Assembly: GCA_031761405.1 (NCBI GenBank)
Contig: JASEVX010000003.1
Coordinates: 17,942,489 to 18,006,488 of the forward strand
Direction: 5' to 3'
Origin: Serripes groenlandicus
Lineage: Eukaryota; Mollusca; Bivalvia; Cardiida; Cardiidae
DNA length: 64,000 nucleotides
How positions within the stretch are numbered: the stretch's first letter is position 1; each line of letters opens with the position of its first letter. Position numbers and translations under genes: made by a program. The notes below the pieces were generated by a model. It was not told where the DNA came from. It did no database searches and was given only the letters and a program-made list of their open reading frames with translations. This document shows, piece by piece, positions 30,574 to 41,169 of this stretch.

Positions 30574-30798
30574 CCCTTACCCTCATATAGACGCTTTTTG
30601 ACGCCTCTGCAGCAGACAGCTTTTTGAAAACATTGTGACAAAAGACGAAATTGCTCAAAACGAGCAATTTCTCCTTTTGACTCAATGTTCTCCACTTTTA
30701 GTCATAGGTTAATTGTCCATTCAATTATAGAGATTTTCTTTTTTTTGACAATATATGTTCAGTTGTCTGCTGCAGAATTGTTGTATGAGGGAAAGTAA
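30570..30798 (+). mobile_element. TTAA MITE, nearly full length
   Basis: TTAACCCTTACCCTCATATA to TATGAGGGAAAGTAAA. It shares its left TTAA with the remnant before it. CTCAAAACGAG hairpin tip. Confidence 0.85.
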
Positions 30799-30989
30799 AT
30801 GGAAAATACTGATACAAATTTCCTGCATTGTTTTCTTTGGTAATCTTTTTCAGATGTTTCAAAATGTGTCAAAAATATGTTTCTATCTAGGAAAATATTC
30901 ACCTCTATAGAGTAGTTCTTTATTACCTAGTCTAGGTGCATTACTTTGACTCCACTAGATGTTGCTCTTGGAGGGGTCATATGCATAAT

Positions 30990-31200
30990 TCAGTCCTTAT
31001 GATGAGGACCTGTTCAAGAATTGTACTAGAACATTATGAACAGTTCTAGAACAGTTTATTGATGTCTGTTAAAGAACATTTGTACTTGAACTTTGCAAGA
31101 ACTTTGTTTTAGAACAGTTCTTGAATGTTTTAAGAACATTCTGAAGTTCTTTAAAATAGTTTTAAACATTATAAGAACAGTTCATGATCTTAAATTTTGT
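30990..31200. repeat. degenerate AGAACA / TGTTCT word cluster
   Basis: Within about 200 bases AGAACA-type words and their complements recur roughly a dozen times (GAACATTATGAACAGTTC, AGAACAGTTCTTGAATGTTT, AAGAACATTCTGAAGTTC). It reads as a decayed short tandem repeat with dyad character. No other function is visible. Confidence 0.45.
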
Positions 31201-31417
31201 AAAGAATCTTGTTTCAAGATGTCAAGTTTATACTTCAGCAGCTGTTTTGCATGGAATCCTTGATTTCGATTTTTGTCTTAAAAAATCACTTACAGAATGC
31301 TTGCATGATTAATAAAAAAAAGGTTTACCTTTGATAAAAAATCTGCAATTATTTTTTGTTATATAATACTTTAATGTATACATGTATGATTTTTTAATAA
31401 CCTGCAAGATTATTAAA

Positions 31418-31599
31418 TTAACCCTTTCTCAACAGCGACATAGATATCATGATCTGGACATAAATATGGTAAAGATCTATAATTGAAAGTATTCCTATTG
31501 TATACAGTTGAAAACATTGTGGCAAAAGGAGAAATGTCTCATTATAAAAATGTTTTCAGTCATCTGCTGCAGATTTGTTGTATGTGGGAAAGGGCTAAA
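31418..31599 (-). mobile_element. TTAA MITE, diverged
   Basis: TTAACCCTTTCTCAACAGCG to GTGGGAAAGGGCTAA. TCATCTGCTGCAGATTTG arm; hairpin partly deleted. Confidence 0.7.
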
Positions 31600-31670
31600 A
31601 CTGTGCGAGATCATCTTTGAGTATGTTGGGCACAAATTTGTATTAAAGTTGTGTGTAAGCTGTATAAGAT

Positions 31671-31911
31671 TTAACCCTTTCCCTCATACGACAATTCTGC
31701 AGCCGACAACTTTGAACATATTTTGTCAAAAAAATAGAAAATCTCTATATATAATTAAATGGATAAACCTATGACAAAAAGTGGAAAAATTTGTGACAAA
31801 AGGAGAAATTGCTATTTTTTGAGCAATTTCTTCTTTTGTCTCTATGTTTTCAAAAAGCTGTCTGCTGCAGGGGCCTCAGAAAGCGTCTAAATATATGAGG
31901 GAAAGGATTAA
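31671..31911 (-). mobile_element. TTAA MITE, full length
   Basis: TTAACCCTTTCCCTCATACG to GAGGGAAAGGATTAA, 241 bp with small insertions. Confidence 0.9.
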
Positions 31912-31947
31912 ATTAAGCATTTTCTTATGCACCACAAGGCAAAGATT

Positions 31948-32164
31948 TAACGCTAAGCTGTCTTACAACAAAGCTGCAGCAGACCATTTTGTTAACACCT
32001 TGCTAGGCACAAATATGCTTAATCTCTATAAATAAAATATAATGTACTACATTATATATGTTGCAAAAGAAGAAATAACTCAGTATCAGAAATTTCTGTC
32101 TTGTTTTCCAAACTCTTCTGCTGCCGTCGCACCAAAGTGTATTTGCATATGGAGAAGGGTTTAA
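31948..32164 (-). mobile_element. degenerate TTAA MITE
   Basis: TTAACGCTAAGCTGTCTTAC, CTGCAGCAGACC arm, right end GGAGAAGGGTTTAA. Confidence 0.6.
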
Positions 32165-32535
32165 AAATCCAAAGGAGCAGAGCAAACAGGACAAAACAAT
32201 TATCATCATGTTTTATAAAACTCATAGATAAATGGTTGTTTATCTGTTTATTGTATCCAATGTTTTTGATATACCCTTTTCTTAAATAAGTTGCTCTTTA
32301 ATTTGTAAAAAAGACTGTTTTAAGATATTTTCTTTTCAATTTTACTACATGAATTTCAAAGTATGGAAAAACACAGCATGACTGACATTAGCAGGGTTGT
32401 TTCTTGGTATCTTTTTATAGAGCAATAGAAGAATTGCTGCAATATTATCATAAACAGCTATATAATTTAAAAGTTGGAGCCTTGATAAGAAGGAATAAAT
32501 AAGTGTTTTTTTCCAATATATTTTTCTTATTACTC
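32165..32535. other. intronic sequence, no feature recognised
   Basis: AT-rich sequence between MITEs; nothing further supported. Confidence 0.4.
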
Positions 32536-32764
32536 AAACCCTTTTCCTCATATAGATGCTTTCTGACGCCTCTACAGTAGAAGGCTTTTTGAAAACATAG
32601 TGACACAAGAAAAAATTGCTCAAAACGAGCAATTTCTCCTTTTACCACAATATTTTCCACTTTTAGTCATAGGTTATCCATTCAATTATAGAGATTTTCT
32701 ATTTTTTGACAAAATATGTTCGAAGTCGTCTGCTGCAGAATTGTCTTATGAGGGAAAGTGTTAC
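32536..32764 (+). mobile_element. TTAA MITE, full length with eroded ends
   Basis: AAACCCTTTTCCTCATATAG to GAGGGAAAGTGTTAC; hairpin tip CTCAAAACGAG. Confidence 0.85.
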
Positions 32765-32799
32765 ACACTCTCTGCTATGGATACCATTTAGAATCTTTT

Positions 32800-32836
32800 C
32801 ATTGAGATGATTGTATTGAGTACCCACAACATAGCG
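32800..32836. mobile_element. half of a palindromic element (see 54796-54855)
   Basis: TCATTGAGATGATTGTATTG then AGTACCCACAACATAG matches the right arm of the foldback at 54796-54855; the left arm is absent. Confidence 0.5.
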
Positions 32837-33217
32837 AATGGGCGTCAGGTTAGAATATTTTGAGGCAATGATATACGCCCTTTTTACAAGCAGACTGTAA
32901 GTGCCCTGTGAAAGATGTCTGATAATGAAGTAAAAAAGGTGTAACCATTCAAGTGTTTGTTTGTTGATTGTGCGGAACAATGTTTGGAATAGATAAAAAC
33001 TTTGCTGACTTGTTTGTTTGTGGTTAATGACATCAATTCTGATTGTCACTAGGAGCTTTATCAAAACCCCTCTTTGGTTGTGTATATTAGATCTATGAGC
33101 TATCCAGGCTCGAAATTTTGCATTGACAGGGGCATAGCTCCCTTTAGGCACTGTAGGCACGTGCTTCACATTTTTTCCTCAAAGTGCCCCAAAATGCAGC
33201 TGCAGCAATAGACATCT
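32837..33217. other. intronic sequence, no clear feature
   Basis: A minus-strand open frame of 156 codons spans 32699-33169, but its start lies near a repeat, its last part is MITE sequence, and I recognise no domain. Probably chance. Confidence 0.4.
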
Positions 33218-33428
33218 GTGTGATGTATCGACCAGATCAGCCTACGCTGTCCGCGCAGACTGATCTGGCCTACACATTCCGTCTTAGGGGGATAGATGTA
33301 TAGAGTAGTTATTCCTGAAATAGGGGGCAAAAAGTGTCTATCCGGGTAGGCCTGTGTGGCATGCTTAGGCTGATCCGGGTCGATAATTTACGCAGATTCC
33401 ACAATGTTGATTTCCTCACGAGACGGCC
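33218..33428 (+). mobile_element. TIR element T3, partial copy
   Basis: Contains CCAGATCAGCCTACGCTGTC, GCGCAGACTGATCTGG and a terminal-type end CCACAATGTTGATTTCCTCA then CGAGACGGCC, homologous to the right end at 24620-24648. The left terminus is missing. Confidence 0.6.
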
Positions 33429-33502
33429 TACACATTGATTATTGCAAAGCTACGCCCCTGATTGATATTAGCTTTGACAGTTCCAATGATGGCTAGTGTT
33501 GA

Positions 33503-33732
33503 TTAACCCTTTCCCTCATATAGACGCTTTCTGACGCCTCTGCAGCAGACGGCTTTTTGAAAACATAGTGACAAAAGAAGAAATTGCACAAAGCGAGTAA
33601 TTTCTCCTTTTGCCACAATGTTTTCCACTTTTTGTCATAGGTTATCCATTCAATTATGGAGATTTTCTATGTTTTGACAACATACGTTCAAAGTCGTCTG
33701 CTGCAGAATTGTCGTATGAGGGAAAGGGTTAA
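33503..33732 (+). mobile_element. TTAA MITE, full length, apparently inside a SINE
   Basis: TTAACCCTTTCCCTCATATA to GAGGGAAAGGGTTAA, 230 bp. On its right is a SINE family 2 copy lacking its head (GGGGTTGCGAGTTTGAAACC). The left flank GATGGCTAGTGTTGA could be the separated SINE head. Confidence 0.92.
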
Positions 33733-33990
33733 GGGGTTGCGAGTTTGAAACCCGGCTTAGCCATTTGTTTCTTCCAATGATTGACGAAAGTCATTGTTAC
33801 TCGTTTAATAATCATTCATCTTCAAACAATCGGCTAAATTATTAATTCGTCTTCTAGCAATGGGCTGAATAGTTTATTTGGGAAGGTTACATATAGCCAG
33901 TTGCCTTGGAAAGATGTTGTGTGATCAGTAATGATGTGAGAAAGCCAGGAAACTCATGCATGGTGGTTAGGAGATTGGACATGTTATGGC
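33733..33990 (+). mobile_element. SINE family 2, head displaced by MITE
   Basis: B-box-like GCGAGTTTGAAACCCGG, then TAGCCAGTTGCCTTGGAAAG, GATGTGAGAAAGCCAGGAAA. Same body as the copy at 2309-2580, with extra sequence in the middle. Confidence 0.6.
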
Positions 33991-34361
33991 CGTGATATAT
34001 CTAATATAGGTTTTGTCATATTTTTAAAGTCATTGAAAATAATAAGTTTTACTGCTTTTCTGGCAATATTTTATACCCTGAGTCTACAATAGCTGAAGTT
34101 ATTGGTTTTATGCTTTACAAAATTATTGCAAAACTGTTTTTACAATCATGGTGACTAGAAAGAATTACAATTGTTCTGAATTTAACCTTCACTGTATCAC
34201 CAAGTTGAGCCCTCAGTTGCTTCACACATAAAAGACCTATAAAACCAAACTGACTCTAATACTAAAGTGGGTAGCTATTCGCCTTAAAAGGTGATGAAGG
34301 GCACAATGACTTTAAATTACCCCCAATTTGTTACTATAGCTACTGGACAATCTATACCTGG
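33991..34361. other. intronic sequence, no feature recognised
   Basis: No repeat or coding signal that I can support. Confidence 0.4.
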
Positions 34362-34430
34362 TTAACCCTTTCCGACATACAGCAAACCTGCAGCAGATGA
34401 CTTTGAAAACATCTAGGCAACATTACGACA
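34362..34430 (-). mobile_element. TTAA MITE left-arm fragment
   Basis: TTAACCCTTTCCGACATACA, CTGCAGCAGATGACTTTG, then lost. Confidence 0.65.
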
Positions 34431-34509
34431 ATGTTTAGCTTTTAATACCTAGTCAGTGAAAAACTTTTGAAAATAGAATAGAATGTCCTCAAATTGTGCT
34501 CAAAAGGTT

Positions 34510-34668
34510 TTAATCCTTTCCCTCATATAGACACTTTCTGACGCCTCTTTAGCAGACAGCTTTTTGAAAACAATTAGCCACAAAAGAAGAAATGGCTTAA
34601 AGCGTTAAGGTAATTTGTTTTTTAAAGTGATCTGCTGCAGATTTGTTGTATGTGGGAAAGGTTTTAAC
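34510..34668 (+). mobile_element. TTAA MITE, internally deleted chimera
   Basis: TTTAATCCTTTCCCTCATAT at the left (TATAGACAC type) joined to a right arm of the TTTGTTGTATGTGGGAAAG type. 159 bp; hairpin lost. Confidence 0.7.
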
Positions 34669-35510
34669 ACTTATAACCCTAAGACAGCTGGGACTGACTT
34701 TGTGAAGCCCTGTGCCCCAAGTATAGAGCCAGGCCAGACAACGCATCCGAGCCGTCTCATACAGATTCTAAATTGTTGGGGCTGCTCAACTCAAACATTT
34801 TTTATCTCACTATTCCTAGAATTTACTATCAAATGCAAAGCTGGACAAGCTCATTTTAAAAATTCCTCCTCGAAACATTAAAAGAATTGGAAAAAGAATT
34901 TTGATACAAAGTTTTCTGGCAACATATCCAAGAAACGCTGATTCATGTAAAACCACGTTTATCAAGACATCCAGTTCTGTCATTACAGCCTTTCACCGGA
35001 TCACAATGGTATCCTGTGGCTTAAAAAGGTCATCAAGTATGGTAAACCCTGAGTGAGTTTCCCACTCTTGAAAATATTGTTGCTAAACCCAATTATTGCA
35101 TATACTGAGTAATTTCTCCTTTTACCAAACATTGTCAAACTCTATTTAATAATAATACTTTCCTTTATAGGGATTTACCATATTGGTATCGAAATTATAC
35201 TTCCAAGTGTCAAACTGATTCAATTTCTTCTGTTTTGTTTGTCCTCCTGATAATGAAGCTTTCCACGGAGTTTCATTGAATTCCAGCCAGTTACAGTTGA
35301 TGAGATATATATCTTGACTTAAACATGGGACTGATGGATGCATCGACAGACAGACAAGGTAGCAACTGTATACTTGCCCAAAATTTTAAAACTTTTCAGA
35401 AGCATAATAAAATAGTTGAAGCAGATATAAATTTCAATGACCACAGGTGTTGTTATATTCACTTGGATGGTAAAAAAGCTATTTTGTACTCACAAGCTGG
35501 TCGCATTTTT
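34669..35510. other. intronic sequence with one MITE core fragment
   Basis: Mostly unrecognised. 35070-35200 holds GAGTAATTTCTCCTTTTACC, CTCTATTTAATAATAATACT, resembling a MITE core. Short open frames here have no domain. Confidence 0.4.
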
Positions 35511-35517
35511 GTAACAA

Positions 35518-35702
35518 TAAGCCCTGTCCCACATACAACACATCTGCAGCAGACTACTTTGAAAACTTCTAGGCAAAATGAAGGAAATTCTCTAGAACTG
35601 AAAGTATAATTATAAAATTGAGTTGAAAACATGGTACCATGCAGAAGGTTACAGAAATCCGCAATCATTTCAAAACCTGTCTGCAAGTGGGAAAGGGTTA
35701 GT
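35518..35702 (-). mobile_element. TTAA MITE, diverged
   Basis: AAGCCCTGTCCCACATACAA to AGTGGGAAAGGGTTAG; CTGCAGCAGACTACTTTG arm. Confidence 0.65.
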
Positions 35703-35716
35703 GGTAAATGTCATTT

Positions 35717-35976
35717 TAACCCTTTTCACTCATACCGCGAATCTGCATCAGACGACTTTGATAACATAGTGTCAAAAATCTGAAAAATCTCCATAAAAGA
35801 TAGCTTAATTGTTAAATAAAGTTGAAAACATTGTGGCCAAAGGAGAAATTGCTCATCATGAGCAATTTCACCTTTGGCCACAATGTTTTCAAAAGTTAAC
35901 CTATAATTTGTTTGGATCAAACATCCTATATGAACTGCATCAAAAAGGAGGATGCATAGCATATTGAAAGGGCACA
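35717..35976 (-). mobile_element. TTAA MITE, diverged
   Basis: TTTAACCCTTTTCACTCATA, CTGCATCAGACGACTTTG, perfect hairpin GGCCAAAGGAGAAATTGCTC / complement; right terminus eroded. Confidence 0.75.
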
Positions 35977-36385
35977 AAGTCATGTAGAAGCATTCATTGA
36001 CTTAGATCAATGTTTGAAAGTTTTGAGATTCTATACTGAGGCAATGGCAAAATGCTTGAGCATTTACCAAACAGATTTTTATAAATATAGAAACCTTGCG
36101 TCACAATCATGTTTATTTTTGTTAGCTTGAAAATAAAAAGGGTATTTCAAAAGGACCTTTTTATAATGACAGTTACATGTATCAACAAAACAAAATGATG
36201 CCATTGTCAAATTGTCCGTACATGATGACACAGTCAGTTTTTTGTGAATAGTAAATGAGGAAATTTTGACAATTCTCCAAAGTGTAATTGACTCATTCGG
36301 TAATAAAAGCAGCTAGGGGGGCAATAGATTATGGCCACTGATCAGAATAAATTATCATTGGTTGTGGATTGTTAAACTTTCATCA
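35977..36385. other. intronic sequence, no feature recognised
   Basis: AT-rich, nothing supported. Confidence 0.4.
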
Positions 36386-36498
36386 TTTACCTTTTCTCCA
36401 TATACAGATGTATTTTGACGCATCTGGAGCAGACAACTTTATCCACAATCCTGTCAACTCTATCAAATGAATATTAATTTTCTTTATAGCCATTTTCC

Positions 36499-37031
36499 GA
36501 CTGCCCCGGTGGTAGAGTGTCCGCCTCAGGTGTGGGAGGTCACAGGTTCGATCCACAGTCGGGTCATACCAAAGACTTTATAAAATGGTAGTAATGGCTG
36601 CCCTCCTTGGCCCTCAGGGATGCTGTGTTAGCATTACTGACTGGTGTCAGAATAAATGGGACCAGTAGTACTGGAACCTTACCCAGGAAATGCTGTGTTA
36701 GCATTACTGACTGGTGTCAGAATAAATGGGACCAGTAGTACTGGAACCTTACCCAGGAAATGCTGTGTTAGCATTACTGACTGGTGTCAGAATAAATGGG
36801 ACCAGTAGTACTGGAACCTTACCCAGGAAATGCTGTGTTAGCATTACTGACTGGTGTCAGAATAAATGGGACCAGTAGTACTGGAACCTTACCCAGGAAA
36901 TGCTGTGTTAGCATTACTGACTGGTGTCAGAATAAATGGGACCAGTAGTACTGGAACCTTACCCAGGAAATGCTGTGATATAACTGCAAAAATTGTTGAA
37001 AGCGGCGTAAAACACCAAACAATCATTCAAT
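36499..37031 (+). mobile_element. tRNA-derived SINE family 1 with target-site duplication
   Basis: A-box-like CGGTGGTAGAGTG, B-box CAGGTTCGATCC, CATACCAAAGACTTTATAAA, tail GTAAAACACCAAACAATCAT. Flanked by TATAGCCATTTTCC (36485-36498) and TATAGCTATTTTCC (37032-37045): a 14-bp target duplication with one mismatch. It is 533 bp long against about 250 for the copy at 61307, because its middle holds five units of a 70-bp repeat. Confidence 0.88.
36621..36970 (+). repeat. 70-bp tandem repeat, five apparently identical units, inside the SINE
   Basis: Units begin TGCTGTGTTAGCATTACTGA at 36621, 36691, 36761, 36831 and 36901. By eye the five 70-bp units are identical. A sixth boundary at 36971 continues into the normal SINE 3' part (TGCTGTGATATAACTGC). 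Confidence 0.95.
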
Positions 37032-37075
37032 TATAGCTATTTTCCATATTTGTTTCATTAGATGGAGACAAAAAA

Positions 37076-38029
37076 AATAAGCAATTTGTCTCCGTTTTCT
37101 GTGATATTATCTAATTAAAGCAGCGTCTTGGAGATTTCATTTTTGTCTTTAGTCATCTTCTTCAGGGGAAGGTGTGATTGTTTTTAAATACTTTATAAAC
37201 ACGTCTGATTTGTCCTGCAATGCAATTCACTTTAAAAGTTTTATGAAATTTACTTTTATTTTCAAAACGACTCCAAAAGGGATTGTATGAATTTAAATGA
37301 TTTTGACAGAAAAATAGTTATTATTGAGGGGGAAAAGAATACAGTTGTATTGGATCATGTGTTGTATAAACTGATAGGACAATTTGTATTTAATTTAGAC
37401 TGGGTATTGTAAAATCTTTTGGATGATAACCAAATGTTTGTCAGAGGCATCAGTGATTTACACCTAACTGGCTCTGAGCATGCCTATGTCTATATAATGA
37501 GAAACAATGTGCTCTTAATACTCGTGACTGCAATAGGCAGAGTAACGGCATTAATTGTCTCTGAAGTATTAAAAAATATGAGCTTGTGAAAGCCAACTCT
37601 CTTATTAAGTTGACAAACTGTGTTTATGATTAAACGATGAAGCAATGAACTGTATAAGTGTGCTCTTGAGTTGTGCTTGGAGTAAAATGACTTTAATTGG
37701 CAGAGTGATTGTGTCATTGACTCTTTGAATAATGCATTGTGTTCATGCACAATGGTCATTCGACCGGCTATAAGAAGCGGCATTTTAGGGTCATTGTGCA
37801 CAGGTTTGCTACAAGATAAGATTATCTCGCAGATATAGATTGTAAGGATGTTTCAGAGATAAAGTGCGTAATATAACGGATTTCAAAGGATAGTTCACAA
37901 GTTCGCAATCATGGTATGTAATCGTAATGTGAAGTCAATGTCAGTTTGTTCAGAATAGTAATATAATGATATACACGTTTTAGATGTATGTCTTTACAAT
38001 TGCAAATTCTATATTTTTGGTTTATTTAT
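37076..38029. other. intronic sequence, no clear feature
   Basis: Nearly 1 kb without a recognised repeat. A minus-strand open frame of 103 codons (37490-37801) has no recognisable domain or splice support. Confidence 0.4.
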
Positions 38030-38240
38030 ATTTCACCCTTTCCCGGCTGTAGACGCATTTTGACTGCAGCAGACGACTTTCGAAAACATTGTGACTCATA
38101 TCGAGCGATTTCTCCTTTTGCCACAACGTTTTCAACATTTTTCAGTAATTATACCTACAATAAAAGAGATTTTCCATATAATTGAGAAGAAGTTTTAAAA
38201 GTCCTCTGCTGCAGATTTGTTGTATGTGGGAAAGGGTTAA
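38030..38240 (+). mobile_element. TTAA MITE
   Basis: TTTCACCCTTTCCCGGCTGT to TATGTGGGAAAGGGTTAA; one hairpin half shortened. Confidence 0.8.
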
Positions 38241-38495
38241 ATGTGGTAAAATTCGGGCAGGGGGGCGGGGGGGTGGGGGGAAGAGAATAAGGAGCAGCAT
38301 CTACAGATTTTGGGGTCTAATAACTGCATATGCAAATAGTGAAGACTCCGTGGAGTATATGCATACACCCAGTCTTGCCAGATACTTAATTCACTGTCTG
38401 CTTGCATGCATTTATTCAGACTCCAGTATAGCTTTTGACAAAAGAGTAGAATTGATGTATAATTGGTGTGTCTATCATGGAGATAAACTGAGACC
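38241..38495. other. intronic sequence with a G-rich tract
   Basis: A run GGGCAGGGGGGCGGGGGGG near 38256-38280; otherwise nothing recognised. Confidence 0.5.
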
Positions 38496-38649
38496 TTAAT
38501 CCTTTCCCTCATAAGACAAATCTGCAGGAAAACATTGTGTCAAAAGGAGAAATTGCTCGTTTTGAGCAATTTCTTCTTTTGTCACTATGTTTTCAAAAAG
38601 CTGTCTGCTGCAGAGGCGTCAGAAGCGTCCATATGAGGGAAAGGATTAA
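38496..38649 (-). mobile_element. TTAA MITE, left arm deleted
   Basis: TTAATCCTTTCCCTCATAAG joined directly to GGAAAACATTGTGTCAAAAG, intact hairpin, ends GAGGGAAAGGATTAA. Confidence 0.85.
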
Positions 38650-38721
38650 ATCACTAGACATGGCTCAAATGTTGAATGAGTTGTAAAGTAGCAAATAGTG
38701 TGGATCTAGAAAAAGTTACAC

Positions 38722-39020
38722 TTAACCCTTTCCCTCATATAGACGCTTTCTGACGCCTCTGCAGCAGACGGCTTTTTTGAAACATAGTGACAAAAGAAGA
38801 AATTGCACAAAACGTGCAATTCCTCCTTTTGTCTAAATGTTTTCCACTTTTTGTCATAGGTTATCCATTCAATTATGGAGATTTTCTATGTTTTCTATGT
38901 TTTCTATGTTTTCCACTTTTTGTCATAGGTTATCCATTCAACTATGGAGATTTTTATGTTTTGACAAAATAAGTTCAAAGTCGTCTGCTGCAGAATTGTC
39001 GTATGAGGGAAAGGGATTAA
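38722..39020 (+). mobile_element. TTAA MITE with internal duplication
   Basis: TTAACCCTTTCCCTCATATA to GAGGGAAAGGGATTAA, 299 bp. The segment GTTTTCCACTTTTTGTCATA to AATTATGGAGATTTTC occurs twice, bridged by three copies of TTTTCTATG, a slippage-type expansion. Confidence 0.9.
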
Positions 39021-39375
39021 GCAAACTTGTCTGGCTTGTCTGTGATAATAGATATAATAATTTAGGTAAACCATGCAAGTCCTTATAATTAAATCACTAA
39101 GAAGTTATTCCCCTTTATATTGTAGGGACTGATATTGTTCAATCATTGTACATATTGAGCTTTGACTATATAAATCATTAGAGGTAAATTTCTGAGTTTG
39201 GCATTCCAAAATGTTCTTTTTATTTCTGAAGCAGCAATGTAAATTTTACCCTTCACATGATAGTGTCAGTAATGAACTCAAATGGGCAAACAGTTGCTCA
39301 GATCTTGGCCAAAAAGAGGTTATATCTGGAAAATAAATTTAATGATTTTGAAGCAGAGCTGAAATTATTTTGTAT
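39021..39375. other. intronic sequence, no feature recognised
   Basis: AT-rich; no supported feature. Confidence 0.4.
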
Positions 39376-39590
39376 AACCCTCATCCACTTGCAGATGTAT
39401 CTGCAACAGACATCTTTTGAACAACAAAAGAAAATATTGCTTATTGTGAGGAATTTTTCCTTTTGCAACTATTATGTTTTTAACTGTATTCAATAATAAT
39501 ATTTGCTTTTAGAAGATTTCGATAGTTCTGCGTAGATGTTTTCTACGACTTCTGTTGTAGGTTTGTTGTATGTGGCATTTAAGGCAATGA
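39376..39590 (+). mobile_element. degenerate TTAA MITE
   Basis: TATAACCCTCATCCACTTGC, GTATCTGCAACAGACATC, right end GTTTGTTGTATGTGGCATTT. Confidence 0.5.
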
Positions 39591-39644
39591 AAAGGCTACA
39601 TTTGCCTCAGTATTTTTAGATCTATTGAATAGTTATACATGTAC

Positions 39645-39835
39645 ATACTTTCCCACATTATTATGACAAATCCACAGCAGAAAGCGTTGAAAGCATGACT
39701 TATCTCCATGAATAAGGGTTATGTTTTTGAATAAATTTTCAAAACATTGCGGCAAAATGATAAATTGATCCATGTATTCAAAAGTTGTCTGAAGCAGTTG
39801 CATCAAAATGCATCTGCAAGTGAGGAAGGTTTAAT
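39645..39835 (-). mobile_element. degenerate TTAA MITE
   Basis: CTTTCCCACATTATTATGAC, AATCCACAGCAGAAAG, right end GTGAGGAAGGTTTAA. Confidence 0.5.
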
Positions 39836-39963
39836 TGTTGCTAATTATTGTTGTACATGTATTGTAGAATGTTTGTACCATTCTGTGTATTGTACTGTAC
39901 TTATTAGGGAGAGTTCAACATAGGGCAACAAAAAACTTCAAATCTAACATGGGTTTTTTCCCA

Positions 39964-40125
39964 TTAACCCTTCCCCTCATACGACAATTCTGCAGAGGAT
40001 TTTGAACATATTTTGTCAAAAAATAGAAAGTCTCTATAATAGAATGGATAACCTATGACAAAAAGTGGAAAACATTGTTGTGGCAAAAGAAGAAATTGCT
40101 CGTTTTGAGCCGTCTGCTGCAGAGG
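39964..40125 (-). mobile_element. TTAA MITE, right end truncated
   Basis: TTAACCCTTCCCCTCATACG, left arm, first half of the hairpin, then directly CCGTCTGCTGCAGAGGCG. Confidence 0.75.
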
Positions 40126-40180
40126 CGACGAAGAAATCGCAGCGGACAACTTTAATTACATCATCATGAGCAATTCCTCC

Positions 40181-40362
40181 TTAACCCTCATACAACAAAT
40201 CTGCAGAAGACAACATTTAAAAAAAAAATTATGCAAAGTTATGAACATATCTATAAACAAATATTATATATATATAATTATTGGATAGAGATGAAAACAT
40301 TGTGGAAAATGGGAGAAATTGCTTGCAATGTTTTCAAAAATTGTCGACTGCAGATGCCTTAA
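40181..40362 (-). mobile_element. degenerate TTAA MITE
   Basis: TTAACCCTCATACAACAAAT to GTCGACTGCAGATGCCTTAA; it shares its right TTAA with the next copy. Confidence 0.65.
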
Positions 40363-40590
40363 CCCTTTCCCTCATATAGACGCTTTCTGATGCCTTTGCA
40401 GTAGATGGCTTTTTGGAAACATAGTGAAAAAAGAAGAAATTGCACAAAATGTGCAATTTCTCCTTTTGCCACAATGTTTTCCACTTTTTGTCATAGATTA
40501 TCCATTCAATTATGGAGATTTTCTATGTTTTGACAAAACAATTGTTCAAAGTCGTCTGCTAAAGAATTGTTGTATGAGGGAAAGGGTTAA
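40359..40590 (+). mobile_element. TTAA MITE, full length
   Basis: TTAACCCTTTCCCTCATATA to GAGGGAAAGGGTTAA, 232 bp; CACAAAATGTG hairpin tip. Confidence 0.92.
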
Positions 40591-40665
40591 AAAGGTCCTG
40601 TAAGTGGCAAGAATTATACCATAATGATGCAGATGTGTCAAAATGTTAGTGAAAGTTGGAAAGGG

Positions 40666-40897
40666 TTAACCTTTTCCCACCTGCAGACGCATTTAGACGC
40701 AATAGCAGCAGCAGACGACTTTTGAAAACATTGTGGCCAAAGGTGAAATTGCTCATGATGATCAATTTCTCCTTTGGCCACGATGTTTTCAACTTTATTT
40801 AACAATTTAGCTATCTTTTATGAAGATTTTTCAGGTTTTTGTCACTATGTTTTCAAAATTGTCTGCTGCAGATTTGTTGTATGTGGGAAAGGGTTAA
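40666..40897 (+). mobile_element. TTAA MITE, full length
   Basis: TTAACCTTTTCCCACCTGCA to TGTGGGAAAGGGTTAA; perfect hairpin GGCCAAAGGTGAAATTGCTC region. Confidence 0.88.
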
Positions 40898-41169
40898 ATG
40901 GATGAGTTCAAGCCAGGTCAGTAAAAAACTTTAGACCTTACATGGGTGTTTTCCCATTAATCTTGAGCTGTAGCCATGTCAAATCTGGAGTAAATGAAAC
41001 TGTTTAAATATGGTTACTGGTAATTTGTGTCAAGACAAAAATGTTACATTAAATAACTGTTTACCTGATGTGAACCTTTTTAGAGTCGTCTGCTTTGAAA
41101 GTATTTGAGGAAGAAATTGTAAATTATGAAAACATTTTGGGTAAAGGAGAAATTGCTTAAAACAAAGCT
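40898..41169. other. left flank of the DIRS element, with MITE fragment
   Basis: 41080-41165 carries AGTCGTCTGCTTTGAAAG and GTAAAGGAGAAATTGCTT, fragments of a MITE core. The retrotransposon starts in the T-run after it. Confidence 0.5.

Larger units (their letters stand above)
36386..37075 (+). mobile_element. degenerate TTAA MITE interrupted by a SINE
   Basis: TTACCTTTTCTCCATATACA, CATCTGGAGCAGACAAC and TTTCTTTATAGCCATTTTCC before the SINE; TATAGCTATTTTCCATATTTG after it. The right end is lost. Confidence 0.6.

Noticed and set aside
32699..33169. 156-codon minus-strand gene
   Set aside because: Part of it is MITE sequence and no domain, splice site or codon bias supports the rest.
37490..37801. 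103-codon minus-strand open frame
   Set aside because: Length is within chance for this much AT-rich DNA and no family is recognised.
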